From: Chara braunii
Taxonomy: Eukaryota > Streptophyta > Charophyceae > Charales > Characeae
Assembly (NCBI GenBank): GCA_003427395.1
Contig: BFEA01000379.1
Span: forward strand, 1,408,763-1,472,762
Reading direction: 5' to 3'
DNA length: 64,000 bases
A model generated the notes under the pieces. That model made no database searches and was not told the origin of the DNA. It worked only from the letters and a program-made list of their open reading frames with translations. Below, piece by piece: positions 1-10,998 of the stretch (its first letter is position 1; every line of letters starts with the position of its first letter). The position numbers and the translations under genes are program-made.

Positions 1-390
1 CGCGACGAGATGCTCTCTCTCTTTCTTCTTTTTTTTTTTCTTTTTTTTTTTTTACCCTCGGATGTGGCCGAGGCATCGCGGCAGTGGCCAGCCACGCGAC
101 GGTGCTGAGATATTAAAAAAAAGAAAAACAAAAAAAAGTGCAAAACGAGAGTGAATCTTCCGCTAGAACATGGAAAGATGCAACGCCACCAGGCCCCAAG
201 GATGACACGCATATGTAGGGAAATCTGAGAAGCAAAAAAGAAAAAAAAAAGAAATCTGAGAAGGAAAAACAAAAAAGAAAAAAAAAAGAAAAGAAACTGT
301 GTTGTTTTCAGCACTTGTATCCTCCAGGGCCTCTGCGTTGTTGTCAGCCCGTGTATCTCGTTGGGCCCCTGTATCCCCGTTGCACAAAAA

Positions 391-525
391 AAAAAGAAAA
401 GCTCGTGGCACTGTATCTTTCCAAAGGTTCACTCTCGTTTTCCGCATTTCGATCGTGGAAACTCAGAGTGAATCTTCTGTTAGAACATGGAAAGATACAG
501 CGCCACGAGCTTTTCTTTTTTCCTT
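391..525. repeat. Foldback (hairpin) element, about 135 bp
   Basis: The two ends are near-perfect inverted copies: the left arm reads GCTCGTGGCACTGTATCTTT and the right arm carries its complement (AAAGATACAGCGCCACGAGC). Each arm also contains the motif GAGTGAAT or its complement close to the centre. The arms run outward into A-rich and T-rich tracts. The same inner motif (gagtgaatcttccgctagaacatggaaagat) is dispersed through the first 2.5 kb and again near 24.6-25.4 kb, so this is one member of a non-autonomous foldback family. No coding capacity is seen. Confidence 0.75.
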
Positions 526-894
526 CTTGTTTCTTCTTTTTTTTTTTTTTTTTTTAAGGTAAGCTATATTCTTCTCTCATCTATCTCATTTTTCTTGATA
601 GTACGCATCTATCTCATGCTCTCACTATTCTATATATAGTATGGGGAACACCAACCAACCCGGATCCCTCCCCAGCCCACAGGGTAGGTTGGCACCACAG
701 CTGTGGTGCGAGGGCAAGGCTGTACCAGTCCCTCATCACGGTGACGAGGGGTGGGCAGGCATTGCCGATGGGGGAAATCGGCGGTGCTAGCGCCGAGCAA
801 TGGCCAGTCACTGCACCTCCCCCTACCCCCCCTTTTTCTGGAAAATGGCCTGGCCCGTGTATGGCTTTGGGCCCCTGTATCCCGGTTGCACAAA

Positions 895-1030
895 AAAAAT
901 GAAATCATGGGGCTCTATCTTTCCATGTTCTAGCCAAGATTCACTCTCGTTTTGCACATTTCTATCGAGGAAACTGAGAGTGAATAGTCCGCTACATCAT
1001 GGAAAGATACAGCGCCACGAGCTTTTCTTT
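895..1030. repeat. Foldback element, same family as 391-525
   Basis: The left arm has CTCTATCTTTCCATGTTCTAG followed by ATTCACTCTC, and the right arm has GAGAGTGAAT, then CATGGAAAGATACAGCGCCACGAG. The arms pair over most of their length around a short centre near 960. It sits next to a second block resembling the sequence around 30-140 (frequent cagtggccag and cacgcgacggcg), so this end of the window is built from repeated pieces of one family. Confidence 0.65.
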
Positions 1031-1611
1031 TTTTCTTCTTGTTTCTTCGTTTTTTTTTGGAAAACGGCCTGGCCCTCCGACGTGGATGACTAGACTGCAG
1101 TTACAAACTCTGCCCTGCTACAGCCACGCGACGGCGGAGTTTGGACTGCAGTGTAAACTTGAGAGGGGACTGGACTCCAAAACGGCAGTTTGAAATGTAT
1201 TTTCAAACTGTAACCTTGACAGCGCCCTAGTTTTCTCTTTTTTCTTTCTCATCTTACCTTATTGCACAAAATCATCGTTGAAGAAAACAGCCTGCCAAAC
1301 AAAAGACAAAAAAGATGGCCATGAACGGTTCTCAGGATTGGTCACAGTCACAATTGGTGCCACTGGGGCACCAGAACTTTCGTTTACATCCTTCTTCTTG
1401 TAGAACAATAACGAGATACAGTTTGTTTACCTTGTTCATTTCGTTCTTTTTCTGCACAGTCTCTGATTACTTAATCACCGCTGTGCCATTGTGTGGACAG
1501 ATGTATATAATTAGGGTGATGTAGTTGCTTCTTTGGTTCCTCGGTTTACACGGATCAGTAGGTTGTTTTCTCTGTTCGCTCTGTTTACCTTTTCAATGGT
1601 TTTTTCAAATT

Positions 1612-1659
1612 GGTTGCTTTGTCGGTTGCTTTGTCGGTTGCTTTGTCGGTTGCTTTGTT
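1612..1659. repeat. 12-bp tandem repeat, four copies
   Basis: Four consecutive copies of GGTTGCTTTGTC, the last ending in T instead of C. It lies in a T-rich, otherwise unremarkable stretch between 1250 and 1900 where no gene is recognisable. Confidence 0.9.
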
Positions 1660-2264
1660 GACTGTATACGTATTGAGTGTTACTGTTTAGTTACTGTTTA
1701 GCTGCTTTTGGTTTACATTACCTGGTTAGTCTAGAGTGTGGCGTTCTGAATAGAGGTGGTCACCGGCCGGAGTAGCAGGGGGCATGCCTTGGGCTGTTCA
1801 ACTTTTGTGAGGGACGCCGGGCCCGTTTCCCGGCATTGTTAAAAAAACAGTCTTTCTTTGTGAAAAAAAAAAAACAAAAGATGGCAAGGTATCTATCTAT
1901 GTTCTAGCGGTGGATTCAGTCATAATTTCGCACATTTGGAGTAGTGCAACGAGGCCCGTGTACGTTGTAAGCAAAAAAAAAAGAAAAAAATCCATCTACT
2001 TTCTTACGTTTTTTTGGCATGTAAAAAAAATAAAAAATTCATCTACTCTTTTGGTCCTCACCCGAGTGGCACACTTGCCCCGAGGGAGAAGTGTCAGGGC
2101 CGCGACTTTGTCCTTTCTGGACAAAGGTCTGCCGTGTGACCACACGAGAACCTAAAGTCCCAAATAGGTGTACCCAAATCCCTCAAAAATTTGAGACTTT
2201 TGGTGCTCGTGTGGGTATGCCCTGAATCCACCGCTAGAACCCTCTATATTGTTTTCTGACTACA

Positions 2265-2410
2265 GTCTGTATATGGGACGCTGGACCCGTTTTCCAGCAG
2301 GTGACGCTCCCCACCAATAGATGGAGTCTCTCCCCAGGTGGTAGTGGTGTCTGCTCTTATCAGCACCACTATCAGGAGTGGTTTAAAAAAAAAACAAAAA
2401 CAAAAAAAAG
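2265..2410 (+). mobile_element. SINE-like retroposon, A-tailed (family 2)
   Basis: A core with ATGGGACGCTGGACCCG, then TTTTCCAGCAGGTG, then CCACCAATAGATGGAG ends in an A-rich tail (from 2383). The same core, always followed by an A-rich tail on the same strand, recurs at about 30325-30492 (plus) and, on the minus strand, at 19186-19270, 52680-52870 and 53893-54050. Orientation-consistent tails in several independent copies indicate retroposition. No tRNA-like head is obvious in this copy, so copies may be 5' truncated. Confidence 0.55.
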
Positions 2411-2600
2411 AACATGGAAAGAGGCATTGCCGTCACTTTTCCCTTTTGTGCATGTGGAGAGCAGTGGAGCCAGGCGCCATGTTTCGAAGTGAAGTGACGC
2501 CCCGCCAGCTTCAGTGCACTCCTCCACAGGAGTGAGGTCTCGCTTCGTCGACGACTTTTTGCAACAAGGTATCACTTGAAAAAAAAATGGAAAGGGCATT

Positions 2601-2626
2601 TGAGACCACCTCTGGAGGTGGTCTCA
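2601..2626. repeat. Perfect short hairpin
   Basis: TGAGACCACCTC and its complement face each other, followed by an A tract. It could form a stem of about 12 bp. It looks like part of the palindrome-rich repeat material of 2-3.3 kb rather than a terminator, because no transcription unit is recognisable upstream. Confidence 0.6.
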
Positions 2627-2761
2627 AAAAAGGGTCCTCCCTCGCAGGCCGCTGACAAGAAGGTCACCATTTGAGGCATTTGGGCAGCGGGCCTCTCCAA
2701 TGTGACCCGAAAACTGCGTCAAACTTTGGGATTTAAGGTCATTAGGTCCCCGTGTGAGTAT

Positions 2762-3240
2762 GGGCCTTGTTAGACACTCCTTACGAGTTCCTTGCGCCAC
2801 AAGGAATTTTCCTTGTGGCTCGTAAGGGAATTTGGGCTCTTCGTTCCACCTGTCCTCGGGGACGTTGCCCGAGGACATTTCCTGAGACTGATGTCAGAAA
2901 AAAAAAAGAAAAGAAAAAAAAAAAAACAGTTGTGCTTCGGGCCTTCAGCCAATAGGGTGCCGCCACGATCCAGATTCTCAGCTGTAACGTCTATCTACCC
3001 GTGTGCCCTCTCCTCTCCGTGAAACGTGGATTCCTTGTGCCCAAGGGACCTCGCGCGAGGTCCCTTGAGCACAAGGAAGAAATGGCTGGGGCCACAAGGA
3101 TGCCACAAGGAATTTTCCTTGTGGCATTTTCACATTTCTTTTGCAATTTTGTCCCCAAGGACAGGTGGAACGAGCGCGTCCTTGTGGAACGAGCGCGTCC
3201 TTGTGGATTTCACGTCCCCAAGGAGTGTCTAACGAGGCCC
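2762..3240. mobile_element. MITE-like element, GGGCCT-type TIRs
   Basis: The ends are inverted repeats: left GGGCCTTGTTAGACACTCCT, and the complement of the right end GGGCCTCGTTAGACACTCCT. Flanking bases are TAT on both sides, a possible 3-bp target duplication. Inside are several perfect palindromes, including GCCACAAGGAATTTTCCTTG with its partner and one centred on CCTCGCGCGAGG. At about 480 bp without a reading frame, it is non-autonomous. A PIF/Harbinger relative is possible from the short duplication, but the superfamily is not established. Confidence 0.7.
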
Positions 3241-3298
3241 TATGCCCTCAGTCCACTACTCACCACATACGCCCAAGACAGACATATATGACCACGTA

Positions 3299-3826
3299 GG
3301 GCCTCCTCACACCAATGTCGAAAGTCGAGAAAGACTTGAAACCTTCTTTTTTGACATTATGTCATCGCCACACAAGACCCAATGAGATAGTCAGGAAATC
3401 TCTTCTACATGTCTTGGACAAGATGTTTAGGCCCTCGCCACACCAATGTAGAAACATCACGAAATTCGACATATGTCAGGAGATTTTCGACATTCCCTCT
3501 TTCGACAGAAAACCCCTCTTCGCCACACCGAAAGTCCAAGTGAAGAACTCACGAGTCGTATGCACAAAAGAGACAAACTGGGGTGAAGATAGGACAAGCG
3601 TTGGTGCGTTCTCTTTTTCGACATTCGGGCAAGATTTCGACATCCCATCGGAGGACTGTTGAAAATGTCCAAGTTGCAGGCTGGGAAACGAGCCCGTCTC
3701 GAGAGAAGGTGTCGAAACCCTTTCCCTGACAGCTCCTGATTTTTTTTGCATCTCGGATTTCAACATGCTGCGTGGCGAGGAGAAAATGTCGAAAAATCAG
3801 TTTTCGACATTGGTGTGGCGAGGCCC
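3299..3826. mobile_element. MITE-like element, GGGCCTCGCCACACC-type TIRs
   Basis: The left end reads GGGCCTCCTCACACCAATGT followed by CGAAA, and the complement of the right end reads GGGCCTCGCCACACCAATGT followed by CGAAA. The flanks are GTA and TTA, so a duplication of about 3 bp with one change is possible. Internal copies of the same end motif (near 3431 and 3525) suggest nested or rearranged copies. No coding frame is supported. Confidence 0.7.
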
Positions 3827-5270
3827 TTAGTTATGGGTCGAAACCGCCCGCCTGCAAAGTGTCCAATGTCAGCTACTTTCCTCGGAGTTGTTGAAAATCT
3901 CGGTGTTTTTGACATGATCCAGCCCGGACAGCCCTCTCATTCAGAACAAGCTGTGTGGCGAGGGGGGGGTTTCTGTCGAAAAGACCAATGTTGAAAACCG
4001 CCTGAGAAATGTTGAAAATGACTAAGTTTCCCCAGTAGTTTGGCCAGACCCACAGGCTATCTTCCCTTTTGTACACCAAGATTCTGAGCGTACTCACACT
4101 GTCTCTATCTTACCTGTATCTGACTGCATTTAGGGCAAGACCTGTATGCATCTGGCCACATTGCTGTCCAGAAAGAAGTAAAATAGCACTAGTCTCAGTA
4201 TCCCCTCATTCTCCTCCTCCTTTTTCAAAAGGGAGATGGCCTTGAAATGTCATCATCATGTAACTGACCAGCGCATAATTCACAATAGTGTTTTACTCAT
4301 CTGCTTCCAGTGGAGTTCCAACTCAGCACCTGGTCTGCATTTCCACAGTTCAGTCCAGGGGGGGTGTCGCGACTGAGCTAGGCCCGTTGGTGTATGGGGC
4401 TTGCCACATCACTGTCGAAAACACTATCTTTAATAGTTTCTTCGAGTCTTCGCCACACAGCCTGTCTCTTCGCCACACAGCCTGTCGAATTGGTGACGCG
4501 AAGAAAATCCGCAAGCTGTCAGAGAATGCTTACTCGACACCTCCTCCTGTCCAAAGTTGCTGAATCCCCACCCAGCCTGCTACTCAGATGCTTTCAACAG
4601 TCCTCGGCTGCGCTATTGACTTCTCCTCAAAATTTGGTGAGTGGGCTTGAGGCCGGGATGGACTACTATGCTTGTCGTACCCTCATCAGGAGGGTTCCTC
4701 TTTTTCCATCTTGCATTCACAAGTGCGTCCATCCTTCAGTGCTGTGTGGCTAAAGGGGGGCTAAACTGTCGAGAGGGTGGCTTCCAATTTATTCTGACAG
4801 ACGTCAAAAATTTCAGCCTTTCTTTCTACAGTGGTGTGGTGAGCCCCTATTCCCTCATTCTTTTTTTTTTCTGGTTTGCTGAGGAGTCATTGTTGATTGT
4901 GGCCCTATGTGGCTGAACTGAACATTCATGAAGAATCATTTTATCCAAAAAAAAAAACAAAAAAAAAAAGAAAACAAAAAAAAAAGAATCATTTGATCCA
5001 TCTGTTTTCTCCCAAGGATCTCTTTGTTTTTCTTCAGAAGTATCTTCCCCTCCTCAAGGGCCTCGCTACACAGCTGTCAAAACGAACAGAGTACGAGTGC
5101 ATCCTCCCCAGAAAGTTGCAAGATGCATCCGTAGCGATGAATAGTACAGCATGCATCTGACCACCCTCTGCGGCAACGTACACACGTGCTTTTAATTTTA
5201 GATAGTTGTGTTGCCACGATTGGTTCGCCTTTTGCTCATTCGGTCAGTAGACAAGAATCAATTGATCCAT
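3827..5270. repeat. Cluster of related MITE fragments
   Basis: The end motif (GGGCC or GGCGAGG next to CACAC and TGTCGAAAA) recurs at about 3950, 4395, 4455, 4475, 4740, 4830 and 5055 in both orientations, including a direct repeat of CTTCGCCACACAGCCTGTC at 4450-4490. At 4300-4390 there is also a decayed tRNA-like SINE head on the minus strand. The stretch is an accumulation of broken non-autonomous elements. I see no gene. Confidence 0.55.
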
Positions 5271-5539
5271 CATTTTTTTTTAAAGATCCATCTGGATTTC
5301 CCCCGGGTCTGTTTTTTTTCTTGGGTCGTTTGAAGAGGGTCAAAAGTCTGAACCAGGGCACTCGGTTGGTAGGGACGCAGTGGTTCCACCGGGCCGTTTA
5401 GGCCTGGTCGTCGCTTTAGGCGCCAGTGCAGTAGGAAGAGTAATAAATTTCTACAAGTCTGAAGTTCGGGAGGGTGGGGAAGTCTAACAGTGTCTGAGAG
5501 GTGAAGATTGGTTAGAGTCTGAAGCAGTTTATGTGTCTG

Positions 5540-5673
5540 AATATTGAGGAATGGGTTCCCGGTTCGGCTGGGACCGTAAGCTAAACTGGCTGATGCTGCC
5601 AGGATAACTCCGGGTTGAATTGTGAGGTCCCCGGCCTCGAAGATTATTTGGTTTGAAATATAATAACACCCGG

Positions 5674-5722
<49 letters not shown>
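5540..5722 (+). mobile_element. SINE-like tail with 49-base poly(A)
   Basis: The stretch ends in an uninterrupted run of 49 A (5674-5722), preceded by CCGGGTTGAATTGTGAGGT and CCCCGGCCTC. The same block (CCGGGTTGAATTGTGAAGT, CCCGGCCTC) precedes the A-tail at 30395-30492, so these are two copies of one retroposed family. The very long pure A run suggests a recent insertion or a sequencing-sensitive tract. Confidence 0.6.
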
Positions 5723-5724
<2 letters not shown>

Positions 5725-5813
5725 AAGACCCACAAACTTTGAGAGATCTCATCAGCAGGGTTTTTTTTTTTTTTTTTTGGGAAAAGTAAGGAATTCAAAT
5801 TATTATAAACTAT

Positions 5814-5887
5814 CCAGTGGCCTAGCTCAGTTGGTAAGGCACGCAAGTGGCATTCAGGAAGTCTTGGGTTCAATCCCCATTGGCCTC
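5814..5887 (+). mobile_element. tRNA-derived SINE head
   Basis: It contains a pol III box A (TAGCTCAGTTGG) and box B (GGGTTCAATCC) at tRNA-like spacing. The outermost 7 bases (CCAGTGG and CCATTGG) can pair with one G-T wobble. The anticodon arm does not fold well, so I call a SINE head rather than a functional tRNA gene. A related head on the minus strand is at 31018-31082. The body downstream is not resolved because LINE sequence begins near 5900. Confidence 0.6.
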
Positions 5888-5904
5888 ATGTACCTTCCTG
5901 GGCA

Positions 5905-6140
5905 AGCTTGGCGCCCGCCACCTAGAGATAAATATTATGCCGTTGGTCCCCCCCAGTGGAGCTTTGATCTCTGGGCACGGCATGATCCTCTTCTCGAAAG
6001 ATGTTCGATTTCGTTCTGTCCAGATGATCCAGAAGCCCACAGCTTGAATCGCCTGGGCAACGTACCCCCACCCCAACTGCAGGGCGTCCGGTAGCCCGCC
6101 GAGTAGGACCCACTCCTTGTTCCACTTGAGCACACCGCCT
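5905..6140 (-). pseudogene. LINE ORF2 C-terminal fragment, distal part
   Basis: Minus-strand translation gives WNKEWVLLGGLPDA and then GFWIIWTERNRTSFE, which matches the W-x-x-W-x-x-R-N pattern ending the zf-RVT region of plant non-LTR retrotransposons. The fragment begins exactly where the outer LTR (6141) ends and continues on the other side of that LTR at 10999-11186, both joints carrying GCCT. It is therefore the downstream half of one ORF split by the insertion. RT and endonuclease parts are not present here. Confidence 0.65.
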
Positions 6141-6413
6141 TGTGACGCCCACAACCTCACGCCCAGCGCGACTTCCTGATCGGAGTAGGATGTGGGCCTG
6201 GAACTGCGAAAAGGGGTGTGCCAAGGATTTTTGGGAAAGTGGGGGTGGCGTCCCAGGTCAGAACTGAGATCTCCTGTCGCAGGGTTTTTCGGGGGCACGA
6301 GTGCAATTTGGCGGAGAGGGCGGACCGCCTCTGGTCACAAGGCAGATGGTATGTGCAGGTTGCTCAAGGCTGGGCGAGCCATTGGTTCCGAGGACGACGG
6401 TTTGCGGGGAGGT

Positions 6414-7062
6414 TGTGACGCCCAACCTCACGCCCAGCGCGACTTCCTATTCGGAGTGGGGTGTGGGCCTGGAAGTGCGAGAAGGGGTGTGCCAAGGATT
6501 TTTGGGAAAGTGGGGGAGTCTTAGGGGTATGAATGCAATTAGGCGAACAAGGGGCTCGTGCGCAAGGGACCCAAGGCCCAATGGAGCCGGGGTACTGCGG
6601 GTGACAGTTTACAGGGAAGTTCCTCCGCGGAGGAGGCGGTCCCGAAAAGTTGGGCCGTCGGGGGCCGCCGCGTGGCGCAGGCCGCTGCGTGTTTGGGTTA
6701 AGCCTTCGAAATTCTGGGGTTCTCCATTCGCCGCTACGTTGGCAATTTCCACAAGGCGTGCTGGGCCAATAACGGGCTATGGCCGGCCACGGAACGACAC
6801 AAAGTTGATGATACGGGAGAAGAAGGCGAAAAGGAGGGAAACTGGTGGTGATGACGACGAATCCCGGGTGGATGAAGTAGTCGGTATGGTCGGGGGAAGG
6901 GAAACCAGAGCACCGGGGGTCGCTAGAGGTGGTGCAGTGGAATTCCCGCGGACATAGTCGATTCTCCGTGTGACAGGGATATCGGTGCCGTAGGAGTTCG
7001 TTTATCCAAGGGGTGAAATAATCCGGGTCGTAGGATGAGTCTGAGCTCCAAGATCGCGTCAT
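6414..7062 (-). CDS. Conserved sense-strand reading frame within the LTR (copy A)
   Basis: A frame of about 216 codons inside the LTR starts at an ATG at 7062 and runs past the LTR edge to a stop at 6364. The matching ATG and frame are kept in the LTR at 27391-29895 (ATG at 28094, stop at 27603) with many matching residues, for example CHTENRLCPREFHC and FPPFRLLLPYHQL. The outer LTR keeps the frame with one TGA near 9150. The diverged LTR D keeps about 40 codons (11916-12107) with mostly conservative changes. No domain is recognised; it is rich in Pro, Ser and Arg. It may simply reflect shared nucleotide ancestry, so the coding status is uncertain. Confidence 0.3.
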
Positions 7063-7992
7063 GGTGTCATCGTGTATGGGATGAATCGGGTCGGGTTATC
7101 GTCACCACGCGCGAGCACGTGCAGGACAGGCGGACTCAGTTGCGCCTCAGCGTGCTCGTACGGGATGACGGTTCTGCCGCGAATCTTTTCTGGGTGGGAG
7201 AATCAGCGCACGGGGATGCGTGTAAATGCGCGATTCGGATCGCATTAACACATGTCCTCGCGCGGCGTTCGCGGGGCCCGGCGTCGGATCATCTAATTGC
7301 TCCGTAAGTTTGGTTATGCAAGATGCAATCACACCACATCCCATTCGTGAGACAAGCAAAAACGAGGGCAAAATCGCTTTCGGGGCCAAATTCTTATCCC
7401 CTTTTACAACTGCATCAGGTAAGGGTAAAAATTCGACACAAGCAAAAGCAAAGACAAGGATTCTCAGTAAGAAGATAGGCAGGCAAGCATAGCATCCATA
7501 CATCCATACATTCAGCAATCATACACATAATGAAATCGAGACGGTCATCGCAAGGACAAGTGTGAGCAAAAACCCAAATCCAGATTCCAAAAAGCGGAAA
7601 CGAAAACAAGAACAGGCAAACCGCCCGGAGCCGCAATCAAAATATATGTACACAGATGAGGAGGGGGAAGAGACAAAGAAACAGCAAATCCGCGTCCATC
7701 GACCTCAACTCTCTCTCCTCCTCTTCTCTCTCTTCTCCGATGCGGACAGTCCGTCGTCACGCACCAACCCACGAAGTCGTTACCCCGCTTAGTCCTCCCG
7801 CACCCGTCGGATTCGCCTGTGCCCACAGTCCGTCGTGGCCCACATCAATCCCGCGCGTTCGGCACCAGCCCGTCGGGTCGCCCAACTCCTACTCTATTCA
7901 CCTCTTTCTTCGCTCGTGTGCCGACCCTTCCTGATCGCGCAACCTCGAGCTTCCAACAACGGGTTTAGAGAGCTAACTAATCGCGCAGCCGG

Positions 7993-8000
7993 AATTTATA
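7993..8000 (-). promoter_or_regulatory. Putative LTR TATA box
   Basis: TATAAATT reads on the minus strand within GCTATAAATTCCGGC. The equivalent site is kept in the outer LTR (10185-10192, TATAAAGT) and in the LTR at 51769-51776 (TATAAATT), and altered to AATAAATT in the copy at 27391-29895. Retention in several copies and agreement with the orientation of the PBS at 49362 support a pol II promoter role. Confidence 0.5.
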
Positions 8001-10998
8001 GCGTGCATGCATACGCGAAGAACACGGAATTACAAGGACTTAGAAGAGGGGACGGGGGGAGGAGTTGGCCTGCGTCTGCATGGTCTGGCCGAGGCATGGG
8101 GGACGTAGCCCTTCTCCACGCATCGATCCGAGCATGCAAGCTACGGCTTACAAAAATCACAGCAAAAGAAAGAGAGGGAGGGCGGGAGAGACAAAGTGCA
8201 AGAAGAAAGATACAGTTACAATGGCGCCCACCCAAAATTACAGTTACACACGCGATTAAGGGCGCCCACAAATCAGAGTACCGTTGCAGCCGCATGAAGA
8301 AGGGCGTAGACAAAAGGCGCCGCGCGGCAAGAAAATCCTAATTACTGAATTCCTAAATTCCTATCTAATGCGAAAAAGCAAAAAGCAGGAGCTTCAGGCG
8401 GAAAGTCCGAAATTCCGAGAGCTATCGGGGCTCGACAAAATTCGAAAGAGATTTAAAAGAAAATTAAAAAAAAACGAAGCAAATTCCCGTACGATGTCCT
8501 CGCCCAAAAGATCGAAACCGCAATGAAAGAAACGACGTCAACATTTATTAATCGCGCGCGCGGTGGCGCGCCAGCCATCAAGCCGACCAATCAATCAGCC
8601 GACCATCCCAGGACACACCCAGCTCCGAACCCAGCCCTTCGAAAAGAAGCGACGAAAAAGACGAAAAAAAACAAGGATACTGATGTAATTTCCCACCGAT
8701 CCCGATCTCTCATAACTGGCCCAATCTTCCCAACTTAGGACCCCTCATTGCAACCGTGCAGAAAATCGCACGTTTCAGAAAGTGGTTCGTCACAAGGTCC
8801 CTTCGGGGTGGTGGGGTTCCCATGACTCAGGCCGACGGGAGTTGCCACATGGCGCCGATCACCGCGCGTTCGGGTTAGGCCTTCGGAAATCAAGGGTCCT
8901 CTGGTCGTCGCGTCGTTGGCAATTTCCGGAAGGCGTGCTGGGCCAGTACGGGGCTATGGCCTTCCACGGGACGACGCTGAGTTGGTGATATGGAAGAAGA
9001 AGGCGAAAGGGAGGGAAGCTGGTGGAGATGACGACAAACCCGGGTTGGGTGAAGTAGTGGGTATGGTCCTGAGTGGGGAAATCAGAGCACTTGGGGTCGC
9101 TAATGGTGGCGCAGTGAAACTCTCGAGGACACAGTCAGTTCTCGGTTAGGCAGGGGTATCTCTGTCAGAGGACTCCGTTTACCCATGGGGTGAAGTAGTC
9201 TGGTCGTATAGCAATGACTCCGAGCTCTCTAAGTGTGTCATTGTATCATCGCAGGGCTATAAGATGCCTAAGGGCAGGTCTAAGTTGGTTAGGATCACCG
9301 CGTGCGAGCACGCGCAGGCTGCACGAATCGAGTCGTGCTTACCCGTGTTTGCACAGGATGATTGCTTCATGGCCGACCCCAGATAGCCGTTTCCAATCAG
9401 ACAGTACTTCTGCAACCGATGGGTTTTTTCGGACTTGACAAATCAACGCACGGGGCCCCATGTAAATGCGCGGATCAGCTTGCGTTTACGCTCGTCCTCG
9501 CGCGGCGTTCGTTGGGCCGGATGTTCAATTGTCTAATCACTCCGTAATTTTCATCATGCAATATGCAACAACCACACAGCCCCATCAAAAGATGAGCAAA
9601 ACGAGAACGGGACTACGGATCGCGCAAAATTCCTATCCTACTCACGAGTGCATCAAACGCAATGAACAAAGGCAAGGGCAAGGATCCGATAGAAAGATGA
9701 GTAATCAAACATAGCATCCATTCATTCATTAATTCAAAAACATACACACAATGCATCTGAGATGGAAATCGCGAAGACAAGTGTGAGCAAAACCCAAATC
9801 CAGATTCCGAAAAACAGAAAACGGGCAGATCGCCCGCAGCCGAAATCAAAATTTATATACACGAGACAGGAGGGAGAAAACATAAAGGAAACAGCATATC
9901 CACATCCATCAACCTAAGCTCTCTCTCCCTCTCTCTTCTTCTCCGATGAGGACAGTCCTCCGTCGCGCACCAACCCACGAAGCCGTCACCCCGCTTAGTC
10001 CTCCCGCACCCGTCAAGTTCGCCCGCGCCAACAGTCCGTTGTGGCCCGCGTCAACCCCACCCATTTGGCACCAGCTCGTCGGGTCGCCTGACTCCTGCTC
10101 TACTCACCTCTTACTTCGCTCGTGTGCCGACCCTCTCTGAGTTTCCAACAACTGGTTAAGAGAGCTAACTAATCGCGTAGCCGGACTTTATAGCGTGCAT
10201 GCTTGCGCGAAGAACACAAAATTACAAGGATTTGGGAAAGAGGATTAGAGAGGGAGCGTCTGCGTTCTGCATGACCGGGCCGTTGCGTGGGGGACGTAGC
10301 TACTCTCCACTTATAGATCCGAGCATGCAGACCGTGGCTATAAAAACACAGCAAAAGAAAGAGAAGGAGAGCGGGAAAGACGAAGAGCAACAAAAAAGAT
10401 ACAGTTACAATGGCGCCAGCCCAAAATTACAGTTACACACTTGATTAAAGGCGTCGGTTAATCAGAATTCTGTTGCAGCCGCATAAAGCAGCGCGTAAAC
10501 AACTTGAAAATGCGTCGCGCGGCAAAAGAAAGTCCTAATTACAAATTTCCTAAATTCTTATCTAAATGCAAAAAAAGCAAGAAGCACAAATTCCGAAAGG
10601 AAAGTCCAAAATTCCGAGGGTCATCGGGGCTCGACAAAATTCGAAAACGAATTCAAAATAAAAATTCAAAAAGAGCGAAGCAAATTCTCGTTGCCCGGAC
10701 GATGTCCGCGCCCAAAAAGTTCCGACACCGAAACAAAAAGAAACGACGTCAACATTAATTAATCGCGCGCTTGGTGGCGCGCCAGCCACTCAACCAACCA
10801 ATCAACCGATCGTCTCGGGACTCACCCAGCCCTCAACCCATCCATCCGAAAAGAACGACGAAAAAGGCGAAGAAGTGAGGGTACTGATGCAATTTCCCAT
10901 CCATCCCAATCTCCCATAATTGGCCCAACCTTCCCAGCTTAGGACCCCTCATTGTAACAACGTTGAAAGTCGCGCGCTACAGAAAGTGGTTCGTCACA

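Larger units (their letters stand above)
1..1250. other. Repeat-rich gene-free stretch
   Basis: Apart from the two foldbacks, this stretch has long A- and T-tracts, a GC-richer block (620-850) with small hairpins such as the one around CCACAGCTGTGG, and short palindromes including CAGTTTGAAA and its partner near 1184-1210. The reading frames here come from low-complexity tracts and show no domain. I see no gene. Confidence 0.6.
6414..8794 (-). mobile_element. Inner solo LTR nested in the outer LTR
   Basis: This second copy of the same LTR family (2381 bp) has ends TGTGACGCCC and TTCGTCACA. AGGT lies on both sides (6410-6413 and 8795-8798), a 4-bp target duplication within the outer LTR. A TATAAATT motif reads on the minus strand at 7993-8000. 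If this is the promoter, U3 is about 0.8 kb and R plus U5 about 1.5 kb, which is long. A 216-codon minus-strand frame lies in the R/U5 part (see 6414-7062). Confidence 0.85.
6141..10998 (-). mobile_element. Outer solo LTR, split by a younger LTR
   Basis: The LTR occupies 6141-6413 and 8795-10998 (about 2.47 kb once the inserted copy is removed). Its ends are TGTGACGCCC and TTCGTCACA, a 7-bp terminal inverted repeat with TG/CA. GCCT flanks it on both sides (6137-6140 and 10999-11002), a 4-bp target duplication. It lies inside a LINE ORF. I assign minus orientation because the copy at 49375-51900 borders a PBS in that orientation and because a TATA box reads on the minus strand (10185-10192). 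No internal retrotransposon genes remain, so it is solo. Confidence 0.8.

Noticed and set aside
5814-5887. Functional tRNA gene
   Set aside because: Boxes A and B are good, but the anticodon arm does not pair, and the copy is embedded in retroposon material; SINE head is the better call.
6301-6957. 218-codon plus-strand frame over the LTR junction
   Set aside because: It spans the boundary between outer and inner LTR and is antisense to the better conserved frame.
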